64,000 bases of DNA from positions 62,001 through 126,000 of the forward strand of contig NZ_JAFCJI010000003.1 of the NCBI RefSeq assembly GCF_018131105.1. Reading direction: 5' to 3'. A program made the translations under genes and the position numbers. Below the pieces are notes generated by a model that saw only the letters and a list, made by a program, of their open reading frames with translations, was not told where the DNA came from and ran no database searches. Below, piece by piece: positions 9,185 through 18,032 of the stretch. Source of the DNA: Bradyrhizobium manausense (GTDB lineage Bacteria > Pseudomonadota > Alphaproteobacteria > Rhizobiales > Xanthobacteraceae). The stretch's first letter is position 1. Every line of letters begins with the position of its first letter.

Positions 9185-10258
9185 TCAGCGCGCGACGACT
9201 TCGACTTCGCCGTCGACGCCGTTGACGACGTTGAAGCCGCGCTCGTAGACCTTGCCCTCGTTCTTGGCGATGGCGCGGTATTCGCCTTCGGAGAGCACGA
9301 CGCGCGGGAAGGCGCCGATCGATTCCTTGATGACGTCGCCGCCGGGCGTCAGCACCGACCATGCGGTGTTGGCGAGCGCCTCGCCGCCCTTGTCGCTGAC
9401 GAGCTTGAGCGTGATCACCGCGGCGCGGTGGGTGATGGTGACGTCGGTGAGCTTGCCGGCCTGGACGCGGATGTCCGAGCGCACCACCGAATTGGCGTCG
9501 CCATAGTTGGAGATGATGTAGTAGGTGCCCTCAGGAATCAGCACCACGTCGCCGGCGGCGACGTTCGGCACCAGCGAGGCGCGCTCGCCGGACTCGAACT
9601 GGCTGCCCTTGTAGATCGCGAACGAGATCTGGTTCTGCGGAATGCGGCTGGTGCCGACGCGGCCTTCGATGCGCAGCCCGCCGGCCGGAAGCACGAAAGA
9701 TTCCCGGTCGGTCTCGGCCTTCAGGCTGACGGTCCGCACCGCGCTGACGAGGCCGAAGGCGACGTGCACGACGTAATTGCCGGGCGGCAGCACGATGTTG
9801 GGCGCGGCGCTGCGATCCTCGCGGATCAGCTTGAAGGTGCCGTTCTCGTCGGGACGGTCGGCGAACACGCGCCAGACCAGGCCGCTGTTGATCGCAGGCG
9901 TGTCCTTGCCGTATTTGGCGCTCAGCGACAGCACGGCCTGCCCGGGCGCGGCAGCATTGAGCGGGGCTGCCGACGGCACGCTCGTCACCGCGGGCGGCGG
10001 CATGCTGGGCGTATTCGGCTGGGTCAGGGTCGGCGGCAGGCTCGGAGGAGCCGCGCCCGGCCCCGAGGGTGGCGCGAGGCTAACGGCGCCGCCGGGATCG
10101 GGCACCGAGGCCGGCGGTACCGGCGGCGGCCGATCGGAGAAAAACTGCGCCTGGGCGGCATTTTGGCCCAAGGCCACGAGGCATGCGGCCATGACAAGCG
10201 CCGGCAGCACCCTGCCGCCGCGCCGCCATCCGATGATGCCGTCACCCCCTGGAGTCAT
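9185..10258 (-). CDS. secreted protein with three related beta modules
   Basis: A 357-residue exported protein of unknown function. A signal peptide (about residues 15-37, ending AAQAQ) is followed by a Pro-rich linker (40-105) and a globular region to the C-terminus. The globular part contains three similar units with a shared beta-hairpin: LPPGNYVVHVAFG (157-169), IPEGTYYIISNYGD (241-254) and LSEGEYRAIAKNEG (322-335). Such modules resemble the small beta-sandwich repeats found behind VWA domains in alphaproteobacteria (recollection, not checked). A periplasmic structural or binding role is the most that can be inferred. Confidence 0.8.
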   Translation of the reverse strand: MTPGGDGIIGWRRGGRVLPALVMAACLVALGQNAAQAQFFSDRPPPVPPASVPDPGGAVSLAPPSGPGAAPPSLPPTLTQPNTPSMPPPAVTSVPSAAPLNAAAPGQAVLSLSAKYGKDTPAINSGLVWRVFADRPDENGTFKLIREDRSAAPNIVLPPGNYVVHVAFGLVSAVRTVSLKAETDRESFVLPAGGLRIEGRVGTSRIPQNQISFAIYKGSQFESGERASLVPNVAAGDVVLIPEGTYYIISNYGDANSVVRSDIRVQAGKLTDVTITHRAAVITLKLVSDKGGEALANTAWSVLTPGGDVIKESIGAFPRVVLSEGEYRAIAKNEGKVYERGFNVVNGVDGEVEVVAR

Positions 10259-10501
10259 GCCCCCTGCTTTTCACCGAAAACGCGGCAAATTCAAGCCTGT
10301 GAAACCCAGGGAAATACGGCTTCGCGCCTGATCATTGGAACCCGGTTGACGCCTGCGTGATTAATCAACGGCAACCGGCCCTCGCCACACTCCTGCCCCC
10401 AGCGTCCCGAACGCTATAAACCAAGCTTTGCCCTGTTTCTGGCGAAGCGGCAGCGCGGCGCCTACTCTGGAGTGAGGACGGGCCGGAGTAGGAGAGTTTC
10501 G

Positions 10502-11530
10502 GTGCTTGAAATCTTGAGAGGTCGGGGTGTGAACGGGGCAAATGGCGAGAAGGTCGGCCTTGGCACTATCCGCCGACCCGTCATCGGTCTCGCCCTCGGC
10601 GGCGGCGCGGCGCGCGGTTTTGCCCATATCGGTATCATGAGGACGCTGCTGGCCAACGGCATCGTGCCCGATGTCGTGGTCGGCACCTCGATCGGCGCCG
10701 TGGTCGGCGGCCTCCACGCGGCCGGGCGACTCGACACGCTCGAAGAATGGGGGAACAGCCTGCAAGGGATGCGCAACATCCTCGGCTATCTCGACATTCG
10801 CCTCAACGGCTCCGGCCTGATCGGCGGCGAGAAGCTGGCAATCCGGCTCGAGGAGGCGGTCGGACAGACCCTGATCGAGGACTTGCCGATCAAGTTCGCC
10901 AGTGTCGCGACCGAGGTCCGCACCGGCCACGAGATCTGGCTGACGCACGGCCGCCTGGTCGATGCGATGCGAGCCTCCTACGCGCTGCCCGGCATCTTCT
11001 CACCTGTCCTGATCGGCGATCGCTGGCTGGTCGACGGCGCGCTGGTGAACCCGGTGCCGGTCTCGGCCGCCCGCGCGCTCGGCGCCGAAATCGTCATTGC
11101 CGCGAATCTTTCGAGCGACATCTTCACCCATTCCACCACGATCTATTCGCACGGCGCGATGCCTGAGCCGGTCGCGACCGTGCCGGACGAACTGCCCGCC
11201 AAGCGGCGCTTTCCACGATTCTTCTCGCCCGAGAAAACCATGAAGCGCGAGTTCTTCGGCGGTGGCGGACGGCCCGGCATCTCCTCGGTGATGGTCGACG
11301 CTTTCAACATCATGCAGGACCGCATCACCCGCGCACGGCTCGCCGGCGATCCGCCGGACCTCCTGATCTCGCCGCGGGTCGGCCAGTTCGGCTGGTTCGA
11401 CTTCCACCGCGCCGAGGACCTGATCGCGCACGGCGCACGCTCCGCCGAACGCGCACTGGAGTCGATCCAGGAGGCAATCGACGTGCTGGCGCCGGCGCCC
11501 CAAGGCACCGCGCCCAAAGCCGTTGAGTAA
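10502..11530 (+). CDS. patatin-like phospholipase family protein (RssA-like)
   Basis: Predicted acyl hydrolase of 342 residues with a Ser-Asp dyad. The oxyanion-hole motif GGGAARGFAHIG, the nucleophile elbow GTSIGA and the catalytic Asp motif VDGALVNPVPV are all present. A GTG start is chosen because AGGAGAG lies at good spacing upstream; the longer ATG frame begins before that site. No signal peptide is seen, so cytoplasmic or membrane-associated lipid hydrolysis is likely. The C-terminal 100 residues are variable and include a short basic stretch. Confidence 0.92.
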   Translation: MLEILRGRGVNGANGEKVGLGTIRRPVIGLALGGGAARGFAHIGIMRTLLANGIVPDVVVGTSIGAVVGGLHAAGRLDTLEEWGNSLQGMRNILGYLDIRLNGSGLIGGEKLAIRLEEAVGQTLIEDLPIKFASVATEVRTGHEIWLTHGRLVDAMRASYALPGIFSPVLIGDRWLVDGALVNPVPVSAARALGAEIVIAANLSSDIFTHSTTIYSHGAMPEPVATVPDELPAKRRFPRFFSPEKTMKREFFGGGGRPGISSVMVDAFNIMQDRITRARLAGDPPDLLISPRVGQFGWFDFHRAEDLIAHGARSAERALESIQEAIDVLAPAPQGTAPKAVE

Positions 11531-11550
11531 GCCCGGCTCGTAACGCCGGC

Positions 11551-11979
11551 TCAGGCGGTCTTGATGTAATCGCGCAGGGCTTCCTGCTCGGATTCGTATT
11601 CCTGGACCCGGCGCTTGACGATGTCGCCGATCGAGATCAGGCCGACCACCTTGTTGTTCTCGAGCACGGGCAAGTGGCGGAACTTGCCTTTCGTCATCAT
11701 CTCCATGAGTTCGGCGACGGTGTCGGTCTCCTTGCAGGTCACGACCTTGCGCGTCATGACCTCAGAGACCGGCTCGTCCAGCACGTCGGCGCCCCGCTCG
11801 CCGAGCACACGCACGATGTCGCGCTCGGACAGGATGCCCTCGAGCCGGCTCTGGTTCATCACCAGCACCGCGCCGATCTTCTTCTCAGCGAGCAGCTTGA
11901 CTGCGGCGACCAGCTTGGCGTCGGGCTCGACGCTCATGATCTGGTGCCCCTTGGTATTGAGAATGGAACGTACCGTCAT
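11551..11979 (-). CDS. CBS domain pair protein
   Basis: A 142-residue protein made of one Bateman module, two tandem CBS motifs at about 8-60 and 73-128 (ILSERDIVRVLGERG and LISIGDIVKRRVQE). Such stand-alone pairs bind adenine nucleotides and sense energy state; the partner is unknown. GGGAGG directly precedes the ATG. It converges with the patatin gene, 20 bases away. Confidence 0.92.
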   Translation of the reverse strand: MTVRSILNTKGHQIMSVEPDAKLVAAVKLLAEKKIGAVLVMNQSRLEGILSERDIVRVLGERGADVLDEPVSEVMTRKVVTCKETDTVAELMEMMTKGKFRHLPVLENNKVVGLISIGDIVKRRVQEYESEQEALRDYIKTA

Positions 11980-12165
11980 TGTCGCCTCCCAGAATAGGAT
12001 CCGTCCGCTGCGCGGTTCGGACTTGTTCGCGAGTCTTCAACTAACAGTTTGGGCGCCGGTTTCACGTTCAGGCGCTTTGCGAAGCGCAGCTTCTATGGGC
12101 TTGCTGCTTCGGAACATTCTTCGCGAGAATGATGGATGAATTCAGGCCGCGCGGCAAGCGCCGCT

Positions 12166-12975
12166 TCAAATACCGTTTGAAATGTCCTGTGATGACGCAT
12201 CCGCAGCATCATCATTTCGCACGCGCGGCACGGGATCGAACAGCGCGAACAGCAACAGGCCTGCGAAGAAGCCGCCGATATGCGCTTCCCAGGCAACGCC
12301 GGCGCTATCGCCTTCGACGCCGATCGCGCCGACGCCGAAGATGATATTCATCACGAACCACACCGTCAGGAAGCCGAGGATTCGCCGGTCACGCAGTGCC
12401 TGAAACAGCGGCAGCGCCGGCACCTTGGCGGCGGTATCGGCGTCCGAACGGCTGAACGACAGGAAGCTGCCGCGCACGAAGGCGAACCGGATCGCCGCGG
12501 CCATGGCGCCCGACACCGAGGCCGAGGCGCCGATCATCGGCACCACCGCATGCTCGTGGGTGACGAGATGAGCGAGCGCGCCGGCTGCCGCAGTCACCGC
12601 CAGGAACACGAAGAAGCGCAGTGCGCCAAAGCGCCGCGCCAACGCGCTGCCGAACGGCAGCAGCCACAGCACGTTGAAGGCGAGATGGGTGAGATTGGCA
12701 TGCAGCAGCGAATAGGTGACGAAGGTCCAGATCTTGGCGCCGGCGCCGCCCTCGAACTGCAAATTGATCAGCGAGGAATCGTAGCGCTTCGGAATGAAGC
12801 CGAAGACGTCGATGGTCCAGTTCTCCAGCTCCGGCGGCAACAGCACCCGCAGATGGATCACCGCCAACAGGATGATATAGGCCGTCAGCGGCAATGGTAA
12901 CGTCAGGACCGGCTCGCGCGGGGCCTCCTCGACGACGACCGGCTGGTCCGACGGGGGTTGTGACGGGGAATCCAA
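12166..12975 (-). CDS. rhomboid family intramembrane serine protease
   Basis: Polytopic inner-membrane protease, about 269 residues with six or seven hydrophobic segments. The catalytic pair is visible: Ser in GASASVSGAMAAA and His in AWEAHIGGFFAGLLLF, with HANLTHLAFN in the second helix as in bacterial rhomboids. The start is uncertain: the frame is open about 45 codons further upstream, but that extension runs through an intrinsic terminator hairpin, so a TTG start giving LDSPSQPP is preferred. A 31-base Pro/Ser/Glu-rich cytoplasmic head precedes the first membrane helix. Confidence 0.88.
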   Translation of the reverse strand: MDSPSQPPSDQPVVVEEAPREPVLTLPLPLTAYIILLAVIHLRVLLPPELENWTIDVFGFIPKRYDSSLINLQFEGGAGAKIWTFVTYSLLHANLTHLAFNVLWLLPFGSALARRFGALRFFVFLAVTAAAGALAHLVTHEHAVVPMIGASASVSGAMAAAIRFAFVRGSFLSFSRSDADTAAKVPALPLFQALRDRRILGFLTVWFVMNIIFGVGAIGVEGDSAGVAWEAHIGGFFAGLLLFALFDPVPRVRNDDAADASSQDISNGI

Positions 12976-13049
12976 GGCGGTTTCGCTTTCAGGCGCGATC
13001 GAAGCAAGAGACTTGGAGATAGTCGCGTTTGCCGGCCCTGCGCAAGTGC

Positions 13050-13087
13050 ACAAAAGGAAAAGGCAGGGCCCTGGGAAAGCCCTGCCT
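13050..13087 (-). terminator. intrinsic terminator with no known upstream gene
   Basis: On the minus strand a perfect 9-base stem (AGGCAGGGC paired with GCCCTGCCT, 9-base loop) is followed by TTTTCCTTTT. It sits just upstream of the rhomboid gene on the same strand, but no protein gene ends here. It may end a small RNA or attenuate the rhomboid transcript. Confidence 0.65.
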
Positions 13088-13263
13088 GTCCGTGTCGATC
13101 TTGCCGGCACTGCGGAGGAACAGATGATATCCCCACCCCTCCCCGCGGCCAGTGACCAAACTGTTTGACGCCTGTGTACAGGCCTCGCCGAGAACCTGGG
13201 AAAGCGGCGAGGCTTGCGACCGCGATCACCATAGCCACCGCATCGCTGAGCGAAAGCGCATAG

Positions 13264-13279
13264 TTAATTTAACGTTAAC
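13264..13279. promoter_or_regulatory. candidate CtrA binding box
   Basis: TTAA-TTTAACG-TTAAC is an exact match to the CtrA consensus TTAA-N7-TTAAC of alphaproteobacteria. It lies about 150 bases before the PAS protein and about 290 bases before the rhomboid start, in an otherwise GC-rich stretch. Confidence 0.65.
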
Positions 13280-13426
13280 GACGCAAAAGCAGCGCGCAAG
13301 GCGCCGAAAACGCCCCCGCGGCATGGACGCTGCAATTCCCCTCCTGCACAACAACACAGGGATCTCAGGTGCACTGAAGCGGGACAGGTTTGTCCCATGA
13401 GGTTGCGCCGAGGATGAGCGTCAGTC

Positions 13427-13981
13427 ATGAAACATCCATCGAGCCGCGAATTCTTCGCGTATTGGGACAAGAAGCGCGGCAGCGCGCGGGCCCCTGACCG
13501 GGCCGACATCGACCCGGCCGCCGTTCGCGAACTGCTGGGCGACATCTTCGTGCTTTCCTGCGAGCCGAAAGCAGGCTTTCCGTTCCGGGTCGCCGGTACC
13601 CGCGTCTGCGCCCTCGCCGGCTGCGATCTCAAGGACCAGGGCTTCGCCGCCATGTTCACGGACGCGAGCCGCAGTGAGATCGAGGAGATCACCACCGTGG
13701 TCGCCGACGAGACGCTCGGTGCCATCGCCGGCCTCACCGCCCAGCGCGAGGACGGCAGCAAGGCCCATCTCGAGCTGCTGCTGCTGCCCTTCAACGCCCG
13801 CCCGCATACGCCGGTGAGCGTCACGGGCGTGCTTGCGCCGTTTGACGACGAATGCGGCGCGCTCGGCCCATTCACCGTCACCTCCTGGCGCTATCTGCAC
13901 CAGCCGGAGAAATTGCTGCCGCGCGCCATCCGCAAATTGCAGATCGCACGCGGGCTGATGGTGTATGAGGGGCTGCGGTAG
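13427..13981 (+). CDS. PAS domain-containing protein
   Basis: A 184-residue protein with a single PAS_5-type sensor domain and no output domain. Recognisable features are the N-terminal SREFFAYWDKKRG segment, DIDPAAVRELLGDIFVL, and the PAS core through FPFRVAGTRVCALAGCDL. Such proteins are abundant in Rhizobiales; their ligand is unknown. A CtrA box lies upstream, so cell-cycle-linked expression is possible. The N-terminal domain of the GGDEF/EAL protein at 3109-5571 appears to be of the same family. Confidence 0.85.
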   Translation: MKHPSSREFFAYWDKKRGSARAPDRADIDPAAVRELLGDIFVLSCEPKAGFPFRVAGTRVCALAGCDLKDQGFAAMFTDASRSEIEEITTVVADETLGAIAGLTAQREDGSKAHLELLLLPFNARPHTPVSVTGVLAPFDDECGALGPFTVTSWRYLHQPEKLLPRAIRKLQIARGLMVYEGLR

Positions 13982-14045
13982 TTTTCGTTTCGACGTGAGC
14001 CAACGCCGCGCCTCGATACAGCCCCCTCACCTGGACGAGAGAACC

Positions 14046-14471
14046 ATGTCCGACATCATCAACTTCGGCGCGCTTGCGCTCCGCTTCCTGCACAGCAAGG
14101 ACGACACCGGCGGCAGCGTCGACATCTTCGAAATGACGCTGCAGCCGAATGCGCGGATGCCGATCCCGCACTATCACGACCGCTGGGACGAAACGATCTA
14201 CGGGCTGTCCGGCGTCTCGACCTGGACGATCGACGGCAAGCCGACCGGCGTTGCCCCCGGAGAATCGGTCTTCATCAAGCGCGGCATCGTGCACGGCTTT
14301 ACCAACCGATCGACCGGGCCGGCGACATGCCTGTGCATCTTGAGCCCCGGGGTGCTGGGCCCGCAATATTTCAGGGAGATGGCCACGCTGCTGTCGTCCG
14401 GCGCGCCCGATCCAGCCCAGATGAAAGCGACGATGCTACGCTACGGCCTGATACCGGCCCCGCCTGCGTAA
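14046..14471 (+). CDS. cupin domain-containing protein
   Basis: A 141-residue single-domain beta-barrel protein. Cupin motif 1 is seen as PIPHYHDRWDETIYGLSG (two His and a Glu for metal) and motif 2 as PGESVFIKRGIVHGF. The chosen ATG starts MSDIINFGALALRF; the frame extends 27 codons further upstream without family-like sequence. The reaction is unknown. It lies 64 bases downstream of the PAS gene. Confidence 0.88.
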   Translation: MSDIINFGALALRFLHSKDDTGGSVDIFEMTLQPNARMPIPHYHDRWDETIYGLSGVSTWTIDGKPTGVAPGESVFIKRGIVHGFTNRSTGPATCLCILSPGVLGPQYFREMATLLSSGAPDPAQMKATMLRYGLIPAPPA

Positions 14472-14551
14472 AGCGCGCGACGCGAGGCGCCATTCAGGAA
14501 ACATCGCCGGGCGACGGCATAAATTGCGGCGGTTGATACGGAACGGGCAAG

Positions 14552-15052
14552 ATGAGCAAGCCGGACTGGCGCTGCGCACATGCCGAAGACCTCGACGCGA
14601 TCTGCGCGATCGCGGCGCAAGTCCATCCTGATCTTCCCGAGCGGCCCGACGTGCTCGCAGAGAAAATTCGCCTCTGTCCGGGCGGCTGCCGCGTGCTTGC
14701 CGCCGGCAGTGAGATCGCAGGCTACGGCCTCGCGCATCCCTGGATGCAGCAGCACATCCCACCGCTCGACGATTTTCTCGACCGATTGCCCGACGCGGCG
14801 GACTGCCTCTACATACATGACGTCGCCGTGCTGCCCGACGCCCGTGGCGGCGTGGCGCGGGCTTATGTCACAGAGATCGAGCAGCTCGCGCGCGCATCAG
14901 GCATCGCGACGCTTGCGCTGGTCTCGGTCTACGGCACGCACGTGCTGTGGGAGCACCTCGGCTTCCGCTCCATCGCACCGGATGCGGCGCTGCGCGACAA
15001 GCTGTCGTCCTATGGCGCAAGCGCGACCTACATGCTGCGCGCACTCACCTGA
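14552..15052 (+). CDS. GNAT family N-acetyltransferase
   Basis: A 166-residue acetyl-CoA-dependent acyltransferase. It starts with the ADDLDAI-like helix (RCAHAEDLDAICAIA) and carries motif A in LYIHDVAVLPDARGGVARAYV, where the Arg-Gly-Gly loop binds the CoA pyrophosphate, then ALVSVYGTHVLWEHLGF for motif B. The acceptor is unknown. It follows the cupin gene on the same strand. Confidence 0.9.
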   Translation: MSKPDWRCAHAEDLDAICAIAAQVHPDLPERPDVLAEKIRLCPGGCRVLAAGSEIAGYGLAHPWMQQHIPPLDDFLDRLPDAADCLYIHDVAVLPDARGGVARAYVTEIEQLARASGIATLALVSVYGTHVLWEHLGFRSIAPDAALRDKLSSYGASATYMLRALT

Positions 15053-15182
15053 TGGCCTCGTCGTCCCGCGTGATCCGTCTCACACCGGCGTGACCGAACT
15101 CTTCGAACCGGTTTCGATCAGGCCTCGTCGAAGGACTGCGCGAGCCGTTCAGGTCTCGCCGAACCGAGGCTGGAGAAATCCC

Positions 15183-15509
15183 ATGAAACTCACATTGCCG
15201 AAAGTGGCTTTGATTGCATTCGTTGCAGCGACCGCCTTCACCGCCACCAGCGCCAATGCACTGCAATTCCGCACCTATACCAATGGCTGCGACATCGCCT
15301 TCTTCGGAGGCTGCAGCGTCATCCCCTTCCAGGAGCCTGCACCCGTACGGCGCCATGTCGTCCGCATCGACCACGATACGTCGCCCACCTACATGAAGCA
15401 GATCGACTCGCGCTACAACTCCGCCATGCATGATGCCGGTGGCGGCGGCGGAGGAGGTGGTGGTGGAGGTGGTGGCGGCGGTGGCGGCGGTGGCGGCGGC
15501 GGCCGCTGA
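15183..15509 (+). CDS. small secreted protein with poly-glycine tail
   Basis: A 108-residue protein. Residues 1-26 form a clear signal peptide ending ATSANA, followed by a Cys-containing core (TNGCDIAFFGGCSVIP) and a helix. The last 23 residues are 22 consecutive glycines and a final Arg. GGAG lies before the ATG. The tract is encoded by mixed GGC, GGT and GGA codons, so it is not a simple single-codon slip, but it could vary by replication slippage. The core is not recognised; two cysteines could form a disulfide in the periplasm. Confidence 0.75.
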   Translation: MKLTLPKVALIAFVAATAFTATSANALQFRTYTNGCDIAFFGGCSVIPFQEPAPVRRHVVRIDHDTSPTYMKQIDSRYNSAMHDAGGGGGGGGGGGGGGGGGGGGGGR

Positions 15510-15584
15510 GCACGCAGTTTTCAGATGATGTCGCCGGCGCAGTCCGGCGGCATCATTGCTGTCTGCGCGGCAAACCGCGACCGC

Positions 15585-17612
15585 TCAACCACGGTGCTTC
15601 TTCTTGCCCTTCTTGCCCGGTGCGCCCGGCCATTCGGTGACCGACGGCGCATATTTGCCGTCACCGGATTTGTGACCGAACTTCTTCTTCCCGAACGCCG
15701 GCTTGCCGAATTTGCCACCGTCGTGAGCCTTGGCGTCAGCTTTGCCGCCAGACTTGGCGTCAAACTTGGCGTGCGGCTTGCCCTGATGCTTGCCTTCCGG
15801 CTTTCCCCGCGGCCTGTCGTGCTGCTTTCGCTCGTTCGCGTTCCAGGGATCGTCGCTGCGGCGGACGACGTGATCGTCCTCACCTTCTTCGCGCCGTGGC
15901 GCACGTGAGCGCTTCTCCGCCGGCGGCTGCTCTTGCGGCGCGCCCGTCATCGGCTCGATGCGGATGCTGTCTTCCTTGTCCGGGCGCTTGACCTTGGCGG
16001 CGAAGGACTCGGCGACGCGCTCGGAAATCTCGAACTCGGTGGTGGTGTCCATGACCTTGATGGCGCCGATGTCGCGCTTGTCGATACCGCCGCGGCGGCA
16101 GATCATCGGCAGCAGCCAGCGCGCCTCCGCATTCTTGCGACGCCCGATGGCGGCCCGGAACCACACTGTGGGCTCCGCCATGACATGTTTTTTCCCTGAT
16201 TTGGCACGAGGCCGCTCGGAGCGATCGTCGTCGCGCGGTGCGCGATCGCCACGCGGCGCGCGATCGTCGCGATGACGCTCATCGCGCGGCCGGCTGCTTC
16301 GCTCGCCGGGATCGATGATGTCTTCCGGCGACGGCAAGCGCGCGCGATAGAGCCGCGCCAGCGCTGCGGCGATGTCCTCGGCCGAGCGCTCGGCCAACAA
16401 GGCCTTTGCCAGCTCCAGATCGTCGGCAGTCGTCTCTTCCGTGAACAACACGTCCTTCATGCGCTCATGATCGAGCTTGCGGATTTCATCCGCCTGCGGC
16501 GCAGTGCCCCAGTTCGCCTCGATGCCGGACAGATTGAGCAGCACCTCTGCACGACGCCGCCGGATCGGCGGCACCAGGAGGACGCTTGTCCCCTTGCGGC
16601 CCGCGCGCCCGGTGCGGCCGGAGCGATGCTGCATCACTTCAGGATCGTTCGGCAGGTCCGCGTGAATGACGAGGTCGAGGCTCGGCAGATCGATGCCGCG
16701 GGCGGCCACGTCGGTCGCGACGCAGATGCGGGCGCGCCCGTCCCGGAGCGACTGAAGCGCCAAAGTACGCTCGTTCTGCGTCAATTCGCCTGACAGAGCG
16801 ACCACCGAAAAGCCGCGCTCCAGCAGCGCCGCCTGCAGGTGCCTGACGGCATCGCGCGTGTTGCAGAACACCAGCGCGCTCGGCGACTCGTAGAAGCGCA
16901 GCACGTTGACGACGGCATGCTCGACATCACCGGGGGCAACCCTGATGGCGCGATACTCGATGTCGGCGTGACCGCCTTCGTCGCCCGCAACCTCGATCCG
17001 GAATGCGCCCTGCTGGTACTGCTTGGCCAGCGCCACGATGCCACGCGGAAACGTTGCCGAGAACAGCAAGGTGCGGCGCGTGTCCGGCGTGGTCTTGAGG
17101 ATAAACTCCATGTCCTCGCGAAAGCCGAGATTGAGCATCTCGTCAGCCTCGTCGAGCACAACGACTTTCAATTCCGAGATGTCGAGGCGATTGCGGCGAA
17201 GGTGATCGCACAGGCGGCCGGGCGTGCCGACGACGATATGGGCGCCGGCGGCCAACTCGCGCTGCTCGCGGCGCGGGTCCATGCCGCCGACGCACGAGAC
17301 GACGCGCGCGTGCGCATGCTCATAGAGCCAGGTGAGCTCGCGCTGGACCTGCAAGGCGAGTTCGCGGGTCGGCGCGACGATCAGGGCCAGGGGTGCTCCG
17401 GCCCGCTCGAACTTTCCGGCATCGCCGAACAGGTCCCTGGCCATGGCCAAACCGTAAGCGACGGTCTTGCCCGAGCCGGTTTGGGCCGACACCAGGAGGT
17501 CGCGGTCGATAGCATCCTCGCCGAGCACAGCGAGTTGAACGGGCGTCGGTGAATCGTAATTGCGCTCAGCCAGGGCACGGGCGAGCGGCGGGGTCAGGGC
17601 CGGAAAAGGCAC
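15585..17612 (-). CDS. DEAD-box RNA helicase with DbpA-like domain
   Basis: ATP-dependent RNA helicase of 675 residues. RecA-like core motifs are all visible: Q motif PTPVQLAVL, Walker A AQTGSGKT, PTRELALQV, GTPGRL, DEAD, SAT, RGIDLPSLDLVIHAD and HRSGRTGRAGRKG. After the core comes a DbpA-type RNA-binding domain (WFRAAIGRRKNAEARWLLP) and a long basic tail rich in Lys, Gly and His, typical of DeaD-like helicases in ribosome assembly and cold adaptation. A GTG start (VPFPALTPP) behind AAGG is preferred to an ATG 68 codons upstream, whose extension has no helicase character. Confidence 0.93.
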   Translation of the reverse strand: MPFPALTPPLARALAERNYDSPTPVQLAVLGEDAIDRDLLVSAQTGSGKTVAYGLAMARDLFGDAGKFERAGAPLALIVAPTRELALQVQRELTWLYEHAHARVVSCVGGMDPRREQRELAAGAHIVVGTPGRLCDHLRRNRLDISELKVVVLDEADEMLNLGFREDMEFILKTTPDTRRTLLFSATFPRGIVALAKQYQQGAFRIEVAGDEGGHADIEYRAIRVAPGDVEHAVVNVLRFYESPSALVFCNTRDAVRHLQAALLERGFSVVALSGELTQNERTLALQSLRDGRARICVATDVAARGIDLPSLDLVIHADLPNDPEVMQHRSGRTGRAGRKGTSVLLVPPIRRRRAEVLLNLSGIEANWGTAPQADEIRKLDHERMKDVLFTEETTADDLELAKALLAERSAEDIAAALARLYRARLPSPEDIIDPGERSSRPRDERHRDDRAPRGDRAPRDDDRSERPRAKSGKKHVMAEPTVWFRAAIGRRKNAEARWLLPMICRRGGIDKRDIGAIKVMDTTTEFEISERVAESFAAKVKRPDKEDSIRIEPMTGAPQEQPPAEKRSRAPRREEGEDDHVVRRSDDPWNANERKQHDRPRGKPEGKHQGKPHAKFDAKSGGKADAKAHDGGKFGKPAFGKKKFGHKSGDGKYAPSVTEWPGAPGKKGKKKHRG

Positions 17613-17707
17613 GGGATGAAACCTTGGTTGGTCGGGCGCGGAACGGAAAGCCGAGGGGCCTGACACTGCCGTCGCGGCAGAAGGCCCGGTCACACCCACG
17701 ATGATTT

Positions 17708-17744
17708 TGATTTGGACGCTCTTTACGCCAGCAGCGTCCAAATC
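17708..17744. repeat. perfect 13-base inverted repeat upstream of helicase
   Basis: TGATTTGGACGCT and its exact complement AGCGTCCAAATCA are separated by 11 bases. It lies about 95 bases before the helicase start and is not followed by a T tract on either strand, so it is more likely an operator or an mRNA-leader hairpin than a terminator. Confidence 0.6.
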
Positions 17745-18032
17745 ACCATGCCTTTGATGCATGGCATCGGCGACAGGGTGAACAAGCCCGGGACGCTCAC
17801 CCCTGCCCTTTGGCACCCTTTTGGCCCAGAACGACGGACTTTTGCGGTCATCTCGCCTGGATTGCGTCCAATCGTAGGCCCCCGGGATGCATACATGACC
17901 TCGTCAGGCAAACGTCAGCTGCCACACAGGCTCGCCCAGATGCCCGAGAGCCCTACGCCCACAGTGATCCTTGCCATGCGGACCGTTCGATTCCAAATCG
18001 TGCCTCACGAGATAACGGGACACGGATCAACC
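17745..18032. other. rest of the helicase/cupin intergenic region
   Basis: Together with the inverted repeat this makes about 420 bases between divergent genes. A plus-strand frame is open through it into the cupin gene, but its translation is not protein-like. It should hold the two divergent promoters; no specific site could be assigned. Confidence 0.4.

Noticed and set aside
14580..15182. Long N-terminal extension of the poly-glycine protein
   Set aside because: It overlaps the GNAT gene in another frame; the signal peptide begins at 15183 behind a good ribosome site.
15430..15506. GGC/GGT-rich repeat as a possible microsatellite or CRISPR-like array
   Set aside because: It is the coding sequence of the poly-glycine tail; no spacer-repeat structure exists.
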